Of a DNA stretch of 57,740 nucleotides, positions 26,467-37,333 are shown piece after piece. Below the pieces are notes generated by a model, which saw only the letters and a program-made list of their open reading frames with translations, made no database searches and was not told the DNA's origin. Both the position numbers and the translations under genes were made by a program. The stretch covers positions 1-57,740 of the forward strand of contig JBAYTZ010000019.1 of NCBI GenBank assembly GCA_041675285.1. The letters run 5' to 3'. The stretch's first letter is position 1; the number at the start of each line of letters is the position of its first letter. This DNA is from Candidatus Delongbacteria bacterium (GTDB lineage: Bacteria > CAIWAD01).

Positions 26467-28752
26467 CTACAGCGGCAGGATCCGGCCCTCCCAGGGCTTC
26501 AGTTCCAGCGTGCGCGAGCCCAATCCCAGGGGCAGCCGGAGCTCCGCCCGCTGCGGCCGGCCGCTCTTGTTCAGGGCCACCAGGCTGCGGCTGGGCCGGC
26601 CCTGCTCGTCCTCCGCGCTGCGCAGGAAGACCAGCACGTCGTGCCCGGCGTGGACGATCTCCAGATCGCCGCGCCGCAGCTCGGGCCGCGTCCGGCGCAC
26701 GCGCACCAGCTCGGCCGTGAGCTCCAGCTGGCGGCGCTCGAGCTCGCTCAGCTGCGCGCCGAAGCGCATCATCCGCCGGTTGTCCGGATCCTCCGCCCCG
26801 GCCAGGGCGATCTCGTCGCCGTAGTAGAGGAAGGGCACGCCGGGCAGCCCCAGCAGCCAGGTGAGGAAGAGGCGAGTCTTGTCGTAGGTGCGCGGATCGT
26901 CATTCTCGGGCGGCTTCGTCCAGCCGATCTCCTGGCCGTTGGCGCCGGAGAGGGGCAGGTCGCCCTCCGCCAGGCTGGGCCAGCGTGCCTTGTCGTGGCT
27001 GTCCATCAGATTGCCCATCAAACTGTTGGCCCCGTAGTTGGCCAGGTTCAGCTCGAGGATCCGCGCCAATTCCTCGAAGGAGCGGGTGGAGTCCAGGAAG
27101 ACCTCGCGCGCCGGATGGAAGAGGTTGAAGTTGAACTGGGCGTCCAGGGCGTCCGGGCCCACGTAGGACTGGATCAACTCGTCGGAGCCGAAGGTCTCGC
27201 CGATCTGGTAGAAGGGCTTGTCGGGCACGCCGGCCTTCATCCAGCGCGTCAAGCCCTCCCAGAGTTCCCGCGGCACGTGCTTGACGGCGTCGTGGCGGAA
27301 GCCGTCCAGGCCGTAGCCGTCCACCCACTTGAGGGCCACCTCGCACATGGCGTCCACGGCCTCGGGGTGGGCGCCATAGTCGATGTCGGGCATGTAGGGC
27401 TCGAACCAGGTGGTGAGCCGCTGCTCGTCCCAGATGCGCAGGTTGCGCCGCCCGTCGGGCAGCAGCAGCGAGCCGAACCAGTCCGGATGCTCCGTGACCC
27501 AGGGATGCTCCTGATGCACGTGGTTGGCCACCAGATCCAGCAGCACGCGCATGTCCTGGGCGTGCGCGCGGTCCACCACCTGGCGGAAGAGCAGGCTGTC
27601 TCCGAAGCGCGGCTCGATGCGGGTGGGATGGACAGGCCAGTAGCCATGGTAGCCCGTGTACCAGCGGTGGGGCTCCGGGTATTCCTGCCAGGCCTGGTCC
27701 GTGCTCTCGTTCAAAGGGTAGATCCAGAGCGCGTTGACGCCCAGCCGGCGGAAGTAGCCCTCGTCCAGGCAGGCCAGGATGCCCGCCAGGTCGCCGCCCT
27801 GCCAGTTGGCCGGTCCCAGCAGGTCGGGATGGCGGACGGGCGCGTCGTTGGCCGGATCGCCGTTGCGGAAGCGGTCGGGCATCAGGGCGTAGACCACGGC
27901 GTCCTGCCAGACGAAGGCCGAATCCAGGAAGACCGTCTGCAGGGTGGAACGGCGCGTGCCGCGGCTCACGGCGAAGCGCAGGCGGTCGGGACCCAGGGTC
28001 GGACCCGCCCCCAGGCGCACGCGCAGGGTGTCCCCGGCGCGGCTGACCGCCGTTTCCGCCAGGGCCTGGTTGCCGTGCAGGCCGGCCCAGCTCCAGTCGG
28101 CGCCCAGGCCCTCGGCCAGGAAGGAGACCACGCGCCCCTCGCCCTGGCGCGTCCAGCCCAGCCGGCGCAGGCGCGGCGGCGCGCCGCCCTCGTCCTGCAG
28201 CACCCGGCGCGAGTTCCAGCTGCCGAAGCCGTTGGGGATGCTGTCCGGGTTGGCCGGGTCGCGCAGGTAGCGCTCGCCCACCTTCAGCAGATAGATCAAT
28301 TCGCCGGGGGCGGCCAGCAAATCCAGCTGGTAGCGGCCCGGGGCGACTTCGGTCAGGGGGTGGCTGGCGCCGTTCCAGTCGTTGAAATTGCCCGCCGCGC
28401 TCACGGCCTGGCCCGGCTCGCCCTGCCAGGCCAGCTTGACGGGCACGCCGTCCCGGGTCCGCACCAGCAACGCGCCGTGGTTGGTCTCCACCACGCGCCA
28501 GGGCAGGGCCTCCCGGGCGGTCAATTCCAGGTGGCCGGGGGGGGCGGAGACCAGCAGGCCGGGAGGCGGCGTGCGCACCAGCCAGGGATACTGGGTGCTG
28601 AGACCCAGCTGGGGGCCCGCGAGGCGCAGCACCTGGCCGGGGGTCAGGCTGAGCACGGGGGTCAGGTCCTCGGCGGCCCGGGCGGAGGTCAGGGCCAGGC
28701 CCAGTCCGCAGGCGACACAGAGTGCCAGGGTGAGGCGACGCGGCGCTTCCAT
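26467..28752 (-). CDS. Secreted GH13 alpha-amylase-family glycosidase
   Basis: A 761-aa exported glycoside hydrolase. A signal peptide (LALCVACGLGLALTSARA) is followed by an N-terminal beta-rich region with a CBM48-like segment (AAGNFNDWNG), then the (beta/alpha)8 barrel. GH13 conserved regions are seen: DLVANHV (region I), DGFRHDAVKH (region II, nucleophile Asp), IGETFG (region III, acid/base Glu) and MDSHDKAR (region IV, Asp). An all-beta C-terminal domain ends the protein. The layout fits cyclomaltodextrinase/neopullulanase-like enzymes that cleave alpha-1,4-glucans. ATG 28752 has GGGAGG six bases upstream. A candidate promoter with an overlapping palindrome lies about 120 bp upstream. Confidence 0.88.
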   Translation of the reverse strand: MEAPRRLTLALCVACGLGLALTSARAAEDLTPVLSLTPGQVLRLAGPQLGLSTQYPWLVRTPPPGLLVSAPPGHLELTAREALPWRVVETNHGALLVRTRDGVPVKLAWQGEPGQAVSAAGNFNDWNGASHPLTEVAPGRYQLDLLAAPGELIYLLKVGERYLRDPANPDSIPNGFGSWNSRRVLQDEGGAPPRLRRLGWTRQGEGRVVSFLAEGLGADWSWAGLHGNQALAETAVSRAGDTLRVRLGAGPTLGPDRLRFAVSRGTRRSTLQTVFLDSAFVWQDAVVYALMPDRFRNGDPANDAPVRHPDLLGPANWQGGDLAGILACLDEGYFRRLGVNALWIYPLNESTDQAWQEYPEPHRWYTGYHGYWPVHPTRIEPRFGDSLLFRQVVDRAHAQDMRVLLDLVANHVHQEHPWVTEHPDWFGSLLLPDGRRNLRIWDEQRLTTWFEPYMPDIDYGAHPEAVDAMCEVALKWVDGYGLDGFRHDAVKHVPRELWEGLTRWMKAGVPDKPFYQIGETFGSDELIQSYVGPDALDAQFNFNLFHPAREVFLDSTRSFEELARILELNLANYGANSLMGNLMDSHDKARWPSLAEGDLPLSGANGQEIGWTKPPENDDPRTYDKTRLFLTWLLGLPGVPFLYYGDEIALAGAEDPDNRRMMRFGAQLSELERRQLELTAELVRVRRTRPELRRGDLEIVHAGHDVLVFLRSAEDEQGRPSRSLVALNKSGRPQRAELRLPLGLGSRTLELKPWEGRILPL

Positions 28753-28869
28753 GGATCCTCCCGAATTGTGGTCCGGCACGGACGCCCAGAATGTAGGAAA
28801 GCCCACGCCCCGGGTCGCGCCGTCGGCCAGAGCTTCCCGGGCGTGAAGTTCGGTGTCGCTGTGGTCGAT

Positions 28870-28899
28870 AATGTAGTAGACGTGAACTCAACACGTCAA
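28870..28899 (-). promoter_or_regulatory. Candidate promoter with overlapping palindromic operator upstream of the GH13 gene
   Basis: On the minus strand TTGACG (28899-28894) lies 18 bases before TACATT (28875-28870). A perfect inverted repeat, GACGTG-N7-CACGTC (28879-28897), overlaps the -35 and spacer, as a repressor operator would. The surrounding 290-bp gap also holds the hydrogenase promoter at 29001, so the site could act on either transcript. Nothing else is visible in this gap. Confidence 0.4.
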
Positions 28900-29000
28900 A
28901 AATTAAACAGATGAACCATGGGTCAGGAGAAAGAAGTTCGTTTGAATCAAGGTGATCGCACTCAAGGAGCCTCGGCCAGCGGGAAGAGTCGGAGAGAGAC

Positions 29001-29029
29001 TTGACATCGAATCGTTAAAGAAGTAACAT
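29001..29029 (+). promoter_or_regulatory. Sigma-70-type promoter of the hydrogenase operon
   Basis: TTGACA (29001-29006), a 17-base spacer, then TAACAT (29024-29029). Start of transcription near 29036 would leave a short leader containing AAGGAGG before ATG 29056. The match is close to the housekeeping consensus, which suggests substantial basal expression. Confidence 0.7.
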
Positions 29030-29055
29030 ATCCAGCGTCAGTGAAGGAGGCGCAC

Positions 29056-29556
29056 ATGTCCATCGAACAGGTCCTGGCCCGCCATCCCGGCCCGAGCCGT
29101 GATCACCTGATCCCCCTGCTGCAGGAATTGCAGGAGGAACTGGGATTCCTCTCCCGCCCGGCCATCCGCCAGGTGGCGGAGCATCTGGGGCTGCCCGCCA
29201 GCAAGGTCTGGGGCGTGGCCACCTTCTACAACCAGTTCCGCTTCCAGCCGCGCGGGCGCTTTCCCATCGCGGTCTGCCGCGGCACGGCCTGCCACGTGAA
29301 GGGCTCGGCCGCCGTGCTGGCCGCCCTGCAGCGCGAACTGAAAATCGAACCCGGCGCCACCACCCGGGACGGCCTGTTCAGCCTGGAGGTGGTGGCCTGC
29401 ATCGGGGCTTGCGGGCTGGCGCCGGTCATCGCCGTGGGCGACGACTACCACGCCGGCGTGACGCCCCAGCAGGTGGGGCGGATCCTGGCGGACTGCCGGC
29501 GCCGCGCCGCGGAGGACGCCCCGGCGGAGGCAGTGGTCGAGGAGGCGGTGGCATGA
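29056..29556 (+). CDS. hydC: Bifurcating [FeFe]-hydrogenase subunit HydC (NuoE-like)
   Basis: A 166-aa thioredoxin-like [2Fe-2S] protein of the NuoE/HydC family. The cluster ligands are CRGTAC (C-x4-C) near residue 75 and CIGAC (C-x3-C) near residue 116. The N-terminal helical bundle shows LGFLSRPAIRQVAEHLGLPASKV and VATFYNQFRF-type family sequence (shorter motifs: LGLPASKVWGVATFYNQF). It is the electron-transfer subunit that with HydB and HydA couples NADH and ferredoxin to H2. AAGGAGG precedes the ATG. The stop overlaps the next start (ATGA). Confidence 0.93.
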   Translation: MSIEQVLARHPGPSRDHLIPLLQELQEELGFLSRPAIRQVAEHLGLPASKVWGVATFYNQFRFQPRGRFPIAVCRGTACHVKGSAAVLAALQRELKIEPGATTRDGLFSLEVVACIGACGLAPVIAVGDDYHAGVTPQQVGRILADCRRRAAEDAPAEAVVEEAVA

Positions 29557-31481
29557 ACGAGCGCGTGGGTCTTCTGCTGGTGCAGGAAGCGCTGCACGGC
29601 CAGCGCGGCGGCATCGAACTCAAGGAGTGGGGCCGCCGCCATCGGCGCGAGGACGTGGGCCGGCCCACATTAATCATCGGCGCGGGCACCTGCGGTCTCT
29701 CCGCCGGGGCGGACAAACTGCTGGCCCGCCTGCGCGCGGCCTGTCCCCCCGCCGGGATCGAACTGGTGGAGGTGGGCTGCATCGGCCTGTGCTCCGACGA
29801 GCCCCTGGTGGACGTGCAGCTGCCCGGCCGCACGCGCGTGGCCTTCCGCAAGGTGCGCGCCGCCGACCTGGACGCCCTGCTGGCCTTCGCCGCCGGGGGC
29901 GCTCTGCCGCGGGAGAATCCCAGCCCGGTCTTCCAGTTCCGCGGTGAGGGCCAGACGGCCTGGGACGGCGTGCCCTTCATCGATCAACATCCTTTCTTCG
30001 CCCCGCAGACCCGCTGGGTCCTGACGGACTGCGGTCTGGTGAATCCCGACAGCCTGGAGGAGGCCGTGGCGCGCGGCGCCTGGACGGCCTACGCCCGCCT
30101 GCTCCGCGAAGGCACTCCCGAGCGCGTGGTGGAGGACGTGGAGCGCGCCGGGCTGCGCGGCCGGGGCGGGGGCGGCTTCCCCACCGGCCGCAAGTGGCGC
30201 TTCGCGCGCCAGAACGAGGGTCCGCGCACGGTGATCTGCAACGCCGACGAGGGCGATCCCGGGGCCTTCATGGACCGGGCCGTGATCGAGGGCGACCCGC
30301 ACCGCGTGCTGGAGGGCATCGCCATCTCGGCCTTCGCCATCGAGGCGGAAGAGGCCTGGATCTACATCCGTGCCGAGTATCCGCTGGCCATCCGCCGGCT
30401 GGAGCGCGCCATCACCCAGGCCCGGGACTGCGGCCTGCTGGGGGCGGACATCCTGGGCAGCGGCCGCCGGCTCGAGGTGAAGATCAAGAAGGGCGCCGGC
30501 GCCTTCGTCTGCGGCGAGGAGACCGCGCTGATCCACTCCATCGAGGGCAAGCGCGGCATGCCGCGCCCGCGTCCGCCCTACCCGGTCACCCGCGGCCTGT
30601 TCGGCCGGCCCACGGTGATCAACAACGTGGAGACCATGGCCAACCTGCCCGGCCTGTTCCGGATGGGCCCCGAGGCCTTCGCCGCGCTGGGCACGGCGGG
30701 CAGCAAGGGCACCAAGGTTTTCGCCCTCTCCGGGCAGATCAACCGCACGGGCCTGGTGGAAGTGGCCATGGGCGAACCCCTGCGCCGCATCGTCGAGGAG
30801 ATCGGCGGCGGCGTGCCGGAGGGCCACACATTCAAGGCCGTGCAGATCGGCGGCCCCTCCGGCGGCTGCCTGCCCGGCCCGCAGCTGGACATCCCCGTGG
30901 ACTACGAGTCCCTCAAGACCGTGGGCGCCATGGTGGGCTCCGGCGGCCTGGTGGTGATGGACGAGCGCGCCTGCATGGTGGACGTGGCGCGCTACTTCAT
31001 GGACTTCATCCAGCGCGAGAGCTGCGGCAAGTGCATCCCCTGCCGGGAAGGCACGCGCCAGATGCTGGCCATCCTGGACAGCCTGGGCCGCGGCCGGCGC
31101 CGGGAAGAGCCCGCCGGGGCGCTGGAGCGCTTCCAGGGCCTGATCAGCCTCGAGCGGCTGGCCCGCGTGATCCAGGACTCCAGCCTCTGCGGGCTGGGCC
31201 AGTCCGCGCCCAACCCCGTGCTCAGCACCCTGCACTGGTTCCGCGCGGAGTACGAGGCCCACGTCTACGACCGCCGCTGTCCGGCCAAGGTCTGCCCGGA
31301 CCTCCTGCTCTACGAGATCGAGGAGGACCTCTGCAACGGCTGCACGGTCTGTGCGCGCAAGTGCCCGGCGGAGGCCATCGTGGGCAGCCGCAAGTCGCCC
31401 CACCACATCATCGCCGAGAAGTGCACGGGCTGCGGGTCCTGCCTGACCGCCTGCCCGTCCGGCGCCATCAAGGTCTCGTGA
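29553..31481 (+). CDS. hydB: Bifurcating [FeFe]-hydrogenase subunit HydB (NuoF-like flavoprotein)
   Basis: A 642-aa NAD(H)- and FMN-binding subunit. In order: an N-terminal thioredoxin-like [2Fe-2S] domain (GTCGLSAGA and VGCIGLC), the NuoF core with the nucleotide-binding glycine-rich loop GLRGRGGGGFPTGRKW, FMN-site NADEGDPGAFMDR, the SLBB region, the N3-type [4Fe-4S] motif SCGKCIPCREGT with a distal Cys in SSLCGLG, and two C-terminal ferredoxin motifs CNGCTVCARKCP and CTGCGSCLTACP. This full complement, including the C-terminal ferredoxin part, is the form found in electron-bifurcating HydABC enzymes. Translation is coupled to hydC. Confidence 0.94.
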   Translation: MNERVGLLLVQEALHGQRGGIELKEWGRRHRREDVGRPTLIIGAGTCGLSAGADKLLARLRAACPPAGIELVEVGCIGLCSDEPLVDVQLPGRTRVAFRKVRAADLDALLAFAAGGALPRENPSPVFQFRGEGQTAWDGVPFIDQHPFFAPQTRWVLTDCGLVNPDSLEEAVARGAWTAYARLLREGTPERVVEDVERAGLRGRGGGGFPTGRKWRFARQNEGPRTVICNADEGDPGAFMDRAVIEGDPHRVLEGIAISAFAIEAEEAWIYIRAEYPLAIRRLERAITQARDCGLLGADILGSGRRLEVKIKKGAGAFVCGEETALIHSIEGKRGMPRPRPPYPVTRGLFGRPTVINNVETMANLPGLFRMGPEAFAALGTAGSKGTKVFALSGQINRTGLVEVAMGEPLRRIVEEIGGGVPEGHTFKAVQIGGPSGGCLPGPQLDIPVDYESLKTVGAMVGSGGLVVMDERACMVDVARYFMDFIQRESCGKCIPCREGTRQMLAILDSLGRGRRREEPAGALERFQGLISLERLARVIQDSSLCGLGQSAPNPVLSTLHWFRAEYEAHVYDRRCPAKVCPDLLLYEIEEDLCNGCTVCARKCPAEAIVGSRKSPHHIIAEKCTGCGSCLTACPSGAIKVS

Positions 31482-31488
31482 GGTTGCC

Positions 31489-33234
31489 ATGCAAGTGACC
31501 ATCAACAACCGGCCGGCGGAGGCCCGCGAGGGCGAAACCATCCTCGAGCTGGCGCGCCGCGAGGGCCACGCCATTCCCACCCTCTGCCACATGAAGGGCT
31601 TGCTGCCCTCCGGCGCCTGCCGGGTCTGCGTGGTGGAGGTGGAGGGCCAGAAGGGCCTGCTGCCCGCCTGCTCGCACCCGGTGCAGGACGGGATGGTGAT
31701 CCAGACCCACTCCACCCGAGCCGTGGAGACGCGCAAGACCCTGGTGGAACTGCTGCTGGCCAACCACCCGGACGACTGCCTGTACTGCGTGCGCAGCAGC
31801 AAGTGCGAGCTGCAGGACCTGGCCCAGTCCTACGGCGTGCGGCGCCGTCGCTGGCCCGCCGGCCTGCGCCACCACAGCCTGGACGTCTCCAGTCCGGCCC
31901 TGGTGCGGGACCCCGACAAGTGCATCCTGTGCGGCAAGTGCGTGCGGGCCTGCGAGGAAGTGATGGGCGTCTCGGCCATCGACTTCACCCACCGCGGCAG
32001 CCGGACCGTGATCGCCCCGGCCTACGGCGGCGATCTGAACCGTTCCACGTGCATCGGCTGCGGCCAGTGCATCGTGGTCTGCCCCACGGGCGCCCTGCGC
32101 GAGCGCAGCCAGCTGGACCGGGTCAGCGCGGCGCTGGCGGATCCGGAGCTCACCGTGGTGATCCAGCACGCCCCGGCGGTCTCGGTCTCCATCGCCGAGG
32201 AGCTGGACCTGCCCGGCGGCCAGGATTTCAATCCGCAGCTGGTGGCCGCCCTGCGCCTGCTGGGCTTCGAGTACGTCTTCGACACGGGCTTCTCCGCCGA
32301 TCTGACCATCATGGAGGAGGCCGCCGAGCTGGTGCGCCGCCTCCGGCAGGGCGGGCCGCTGCCCATGTTCACCAGCTGCTCGCCGGGCTGGGTGCGCTGG
32401 GTGGAGCAGGCACGTCCCGAGCTGCTGCCCAACCTCTCCACCTGCAAGAGCCCCCAGCAGATGATGGGCGCAGTGATCAAATCCTGGTTCGCCCAGACCA
32501 AAAAACTGGACCCGGCGAAGATCTTCAGCGTCAGCGTGATGCCCTGCACGGCCAAGAAGGCCGAGGCCGGCCGTCCGGAACACGCCCGGGAGGGCCGGGC
32601 GGACGTGGACGCCGTGCTCACCGTGCGCGAGCTGGCGCGGCTGATCCAGCAGCGCGGCATCCGCATCCAGGAGCTGAAACCCGAGCACGCCGACCTGCCC
32701 CTGGGCATGCGCTCCACGGCGGGCAAGCTCTTCGGCGGCACGGGCGGCGTGATGGAGGCGGCCCTGCGCACGGCCTGGTTCCTGCTCACGGGCGAGGATC
32801 CGCCGCCCCTGCGCGTGGCGGCCCTGCACGGCCTGGAAGGCGTGAAGTTCGCCTCCATCGAGGCGGGGGGCGTCAAGCTCCAGGTGGCCGTGGCCAACGG
32901 ACTGCGGCACGCCCAGGCCCTCTTGGGCGAGATCGCCGCCGGCAAGCACCCCGAGCTGCAGTTCGTGGAGGTGATGACCTGCCCGGGCGGCTGCGTGGGC
33001 GGCGGCGGGCAGCCCATCCACAAGGACGGCGAGCACGCGCTGGAGCGCCGGCAGGAGCGGCTCAAGGCCCTGCACCGCATCGACGACGAAGGCATGCTGC
33101 GCCGCAGCCACCGCAACTGGGCCGTGAACGAGCTGTACCGCGAGTTCCTGGGCGAGCCGCTCTCGGAGAAGAGCCACGAGCTGCTGCACGTGCACCGTGC
33201 GCCCCTCCTGGACGAAGAGGACGCCCTGGCGTGA
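31489..33234 (+). CDS. hydA: [FeFe]-hydrogenase catalytic subunit HydA
   Basis: A 581-aa catalytic subunit. An N-terminal plant-type [2Fe-2S] domain (GACRVC and distal Cys) is followed by a His/Cys [4Fe-4S] site (HPDDCLYCVRSSKC) and two [4Fe-4S] sites (CILCGKCVRAC, CIGCGQCIVVC). The H-cluster domain shows all three signatures: L1 TSCSPGW, L2 MPCTAKKAEA, L3 EVMTCPGGCVGGGG. A C-terminal small-subunit-like tail (ELYREFLGEPLSEKSHELLH) completes it. With HydBC it fits the NADH/ferredoxin-dependent bifurcating group. The HydEFG maturases needed to build the H-cluster are not in this window. It lies seven bases after hydB. Confidence 0.95.
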   Translation: MQVTINNRPAEAREGETILELARREGHAIPTLCHMKGLLPSGACRVCVVEVEGQKGLLPACSHPVQDGMVIQTHSTRAVETRKTLVELLLANHPDDCLYCVRSSKCELQDLAQSYGVRRRRWPAGLRHHSLDVSSPALVRDPDKCILCGKCVRACEEVMGVSAIDFTHRGSRTVIAPAYGGDLNRSTCIGCGQCIVVCPTGALRERSQLDRVSAALADPELTVVIQHAPAVSVSIAEELDLPGGQDFNPQLVAALRLLGFEYVFDTGFSADLTIMEEAAELVRRLRQGGPLPMFTSCSPGWVRWVEQARPELLPNLSTCKSPQQMMGAVIKSWFAQTKKLDPAKIFSVSVMPCTAKKAEAGRPEHAREGRADVDAVLTVRELARLIQQRGIRIQELKPEHADLPLGMRSTAGKLFGGTGGVMEAALRTAWFLLTGEDPPPLRVAALHGLEGVKFASIEAGGVKLQVAVANGLRHAQALLGEIAAGKHPELQFVEVMTCPGGCVGGGGQPIHKDGEHALERRQERLKALHRIDDEGMLRRSHRNWAVNELYREFLGEPLSEKSHELLHVHRAPLLDEEDALA

Positions 33235-33259
33235 GCACGCCGTCAACCCCGGAGGAGTC

Positions 33260-35385
<2,126 letters not shown>

Positions 35386-35386
<1 letters not shown>

Positions 35387-35799
35387 TGGAACAACCCGCA
35401 CCGTACCAGGGCCGGACGGCCCTGATCGTGGACGATGATCCGGACTGCCTGCTGCAGGTCCGGATCTACCTGGAGAAGATGGGTTTCAGCGTGATCGAGG
35501 GCGCGTCCCAGGCGGAGGGCGAGGGGCTGATCGCCCGCTCCCGACCCGACCTGGCCGTGTTCGACCTGATGCTCGAGCACCACGACTCGGGCTTCGTGCT
35601 GGCCCACCGGCTCAAGCAGGCGCATCCCACAACCCCGGTGATCCTGGTCACCGGCGTCTCCGCCGAGACGGGCTTCCGCTTCGCGGACACCAGCCCCGAG
35701 GAACGGGCCTGGATCAAGGCCGACGTGGTGCTGGACAAGGGCATCCGCTACGAGCAACTGCGCCGCGAGGTGGAGCGCCTGCTGCCTCTGCCCTCATGA
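35386..35799 (+). CDS. Single-domain response regulator (receiver only)
   Basis: A 137-aa receiver domain without an output domain. The acidic pocket is IVDDDPD, the phospho-acceptor Asp is in LAVFDLMLEH, Thr is in LVTGVS and Lys is in VVLDKGI. The ATG overlaps the kinase stop (TGATG) and has AAGGAGG upstream, so it is made together with the hydrogenase-like kinase and is its probable phosphorylation target. Lacking an effector, it may act as a phosphate shuttle or by protein contact. Confidence 0.9.
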
Positions 35800-35812
35800 T
35801 GGGTGGTGGATT

Positions 35813-35844
35813 CTCACCACGGAGACACAGAGACACAGAGACAC
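35813..35844 (+). repeat. CACAGAG interspersed repeat
   Basis: CTCACCACGGAGACACAG followed by two further AGACAC-type units, the same family as at 25276. It starts 14 bp after the receiver gene. The 60 bp between it and structured element copy B hold no recognisable gene. Confidence 0.88.
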
Positions 35845-35905
35845 GATTGATGTGTCACAAGGGCTAGCCACCGAACCACGGGCCCCAGCGCGACGTACCG
35901 TGGAG

Positions 35906-36098
35906 CACGTGAGGTGAAGCGCGCAGCGCTGAACTAGAAAACGGGTGAAGCCGTCAGGCGAACCACCTACACGGCACCAGGAATCACACGGATCGGCCGT
36001 CTGTCCGACGGCGGCCGTGAGGCCGCCTAGTTACGGCCGCTGAAAAAGCGCGTCTTTGGCGCCACCTTTCTGCGCGCAAGCAGAAAGGTGGCAATCAA
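35906..36098 (-). repeat. Structured intergenic repeat element, copy B (inverted relative to copy C)
   Basis: Reads on the minus strand. The head hairpin is GCCACCTTTCTGC/GCAGAAAGGTGGC with loop TTGCGC, then GCCAAAGACGCGCTTTTTC. The nested stems are CGGCCGT/ACGGCCG outside GGCGGCC/GGCCGCC, followed by GCC/GGC and AGCGC/GCGCT hairpins. The head 56 bp (36042-36097) is identical to copy C (37329-37384) in inverted orientation. The head ends 20 bp before the start codon of the receiver-kinase gene and just upstream of its ribosome-binding site. Confidence 0.85.
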
Positions 36099-36118
36099 GG
36101 CCCCCGGCAGGAGATCGC

Positions 36119-37246
36119 ATGATTGACGAGCTTCACGTCCTCATTGTCGATGACGAACCCGGCATGCGCGGCGGCGCCCAGCGCGCGCTGCGCCTTGCCC
36201 GTGCCGCGCTGCCCGAGGACGGCGGCGAGGTCGGCTTCGCCTGCGAGACCGCCGGCAGCGTGGGGGAGGCCCGCGCGCGGCTGGAGCAGGGCGGGGTGGA
36301 CCTTCTGCTGCTGGATTACAAGCTGCCCGACGGCACCGGCCTGGACGTGCTGGAGTGGCTGAAGAGCCAGCCCCATCCGCCGCTCACGGTGATGATCACG
36401 GCCTACGCCTCGCTGGAGATGGCGGTCTCCACCACCAAGAGCGGGGCCTGGGATTTCCTGGCCAAGCCCTTCACGCCCGAGGAGCTGCGCGCCGTGGCCC
36501 AGAAAGCCGCCCAGCGCATCCTGCTGGAGCGCCGCGCGCGCGAGCTGGCCGAGGAGAAGCGCCGGGTGCGCTTCCAGTTCATCAGCGTGCTGGCCCACGA
36601 GCTGAAGGCGCCGCTGGCCGTGCTGGAGAGCTACCTGGACCTGATCCAGCGCCGCACCATGGGCCCCGAGCTGGCCACCTACGATCCCTTCCTGGGGCGC
36701 AGCCTGGAGCGCATCCACGGCATGCGCAAGCTGATCTTCGATCTGCTGGACCTGACCCGGATCGAGAGCGGCCAGAAGCAGCGCGACCTGCAGCCCACCG
36801 ACCTGGCGGTGCTGGCCCGGGGCGCGCTGGAAGCCGTCAAGCCCCAGGCCGACGAGCGCGGAATCACGTTGACTTTGGAAGGGCCGGAGAGCCTGCCGCT
36901 GACGGCGGACACGGGCGAGCTGGAGATCCTCTTCAACAACCTGCTCTCCAACGCGGTCAAGTACAACCGCGAGGGCGGCAGCGTGGCGCTGCGACTCTTC
37001 GAAGAGGGCCCCGTGCTGCGCATCGAGGTCCAGGACACGGGCATCGGCATGAGCGAAGCGGAGGTGGGACGCCTGTTCGGCGAGTTCGTGCGGATCAAGA
37101 ACGAGCACACGCGCCACATCAGCGGCAGCGGGCTGGGCCTCTCCATCCTCAAGCGCCTCTGCGCGCTCTACTCCGGCGACGTGACGGTGACCAGCGCGGC
37201 GGGCGTGGGAAGCACCTTCACAGTGACGCTGGCGCGGGGGCTCTGA
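36119..37246 (+). CDS. Receiver-histidine kinase fusion protein
   Basis: A 375-aa cytosolic protein. The N-terminal receiver (1-125) has LIVDDEPG, phospho-acceptor Asp in LLLLDYKLPDG (near 66), MITAY and the Lys in LAKPF. A short helical linker leads to HisKA (FISVLAHELKAPLAVLESY, His near 159) and HATPase (NNLLSNAVKYN, VQDTGIGM, GSGLGLSI). The receiver-first order suggests a kinase whose activity is set by phosphorylation. That would fit a relay from the hydrogenase-like kinase and the lone receiver just upstream, by inference from position. AGGAGA precedes ATG 36119. Inverted copies of the structured repeat element flank the gene. Confidence 0.9.
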   Translation: MIDELHVLIVDDEPGMRGGAQRALRLARAALPEDGGEVGFACETAGSVGEARARLEQGGVDLLLLDYKLPDGTGLDVLEWLKSQPHPPLTVMITAYASLEMAVSTTKSGAWDFLAKPFTPEELRAVAQKAAQRILLERRARELAEEKRRVRFQFISVLAHELKAPLAVLESYLDLIQRRTMGPELATYDPFLGRSLERIHGMRKLIFDLLDLTRIESGQKQRDLQPTDLAVLARGALEAVKPQADERGITLTLEGPESLPLTADTGELEILFNNLLSNAVKYNREGGSVALRLFEEGPVLRIEVQDTGIGMSEAEVGRLFGEFVRIKNEHTRHISGSGLGLSILKRLCALYSGDVTVTSAAGVGSTFTVTLARGL

Positions 37247-37260
37247 GCAGCCGCTGTGTC

Positions 37261-37291
37261 CGTCATCCCCCGGCTTGTCCGGGGGATCCCA
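37261..37291 (+). repeat. CGTCATCCCCC palindromic interspersed repeat, copy 2
   Basis: Identical to the copy at 13676 except for GTC instead of GAC in the loop region. It starts 14 bp after the receiver-kinase stop codon, the same placement relative to a gene end as copy 1. Confidence 0.85.
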
Positions 37292-37333
37292 GCCCCTCAC
37301 CGGTTTTCCCGGCGAATGCCGGGGGCGGTGATT

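Noticed and set aside
29001..29040. FNR-type site (TTGAT-N4-ATCAA) near the hydrogenase promoter
   Set aside because: Only half-site-like sequence is present. No paired TTGAT/ATCAA was found.
36056..36118. Upstream extension of the receiver-kinase gene
   Set aside because: The extension is encoded by the head hairpin of structured element B. A good ribosome-binding site precedes ATG 36119.
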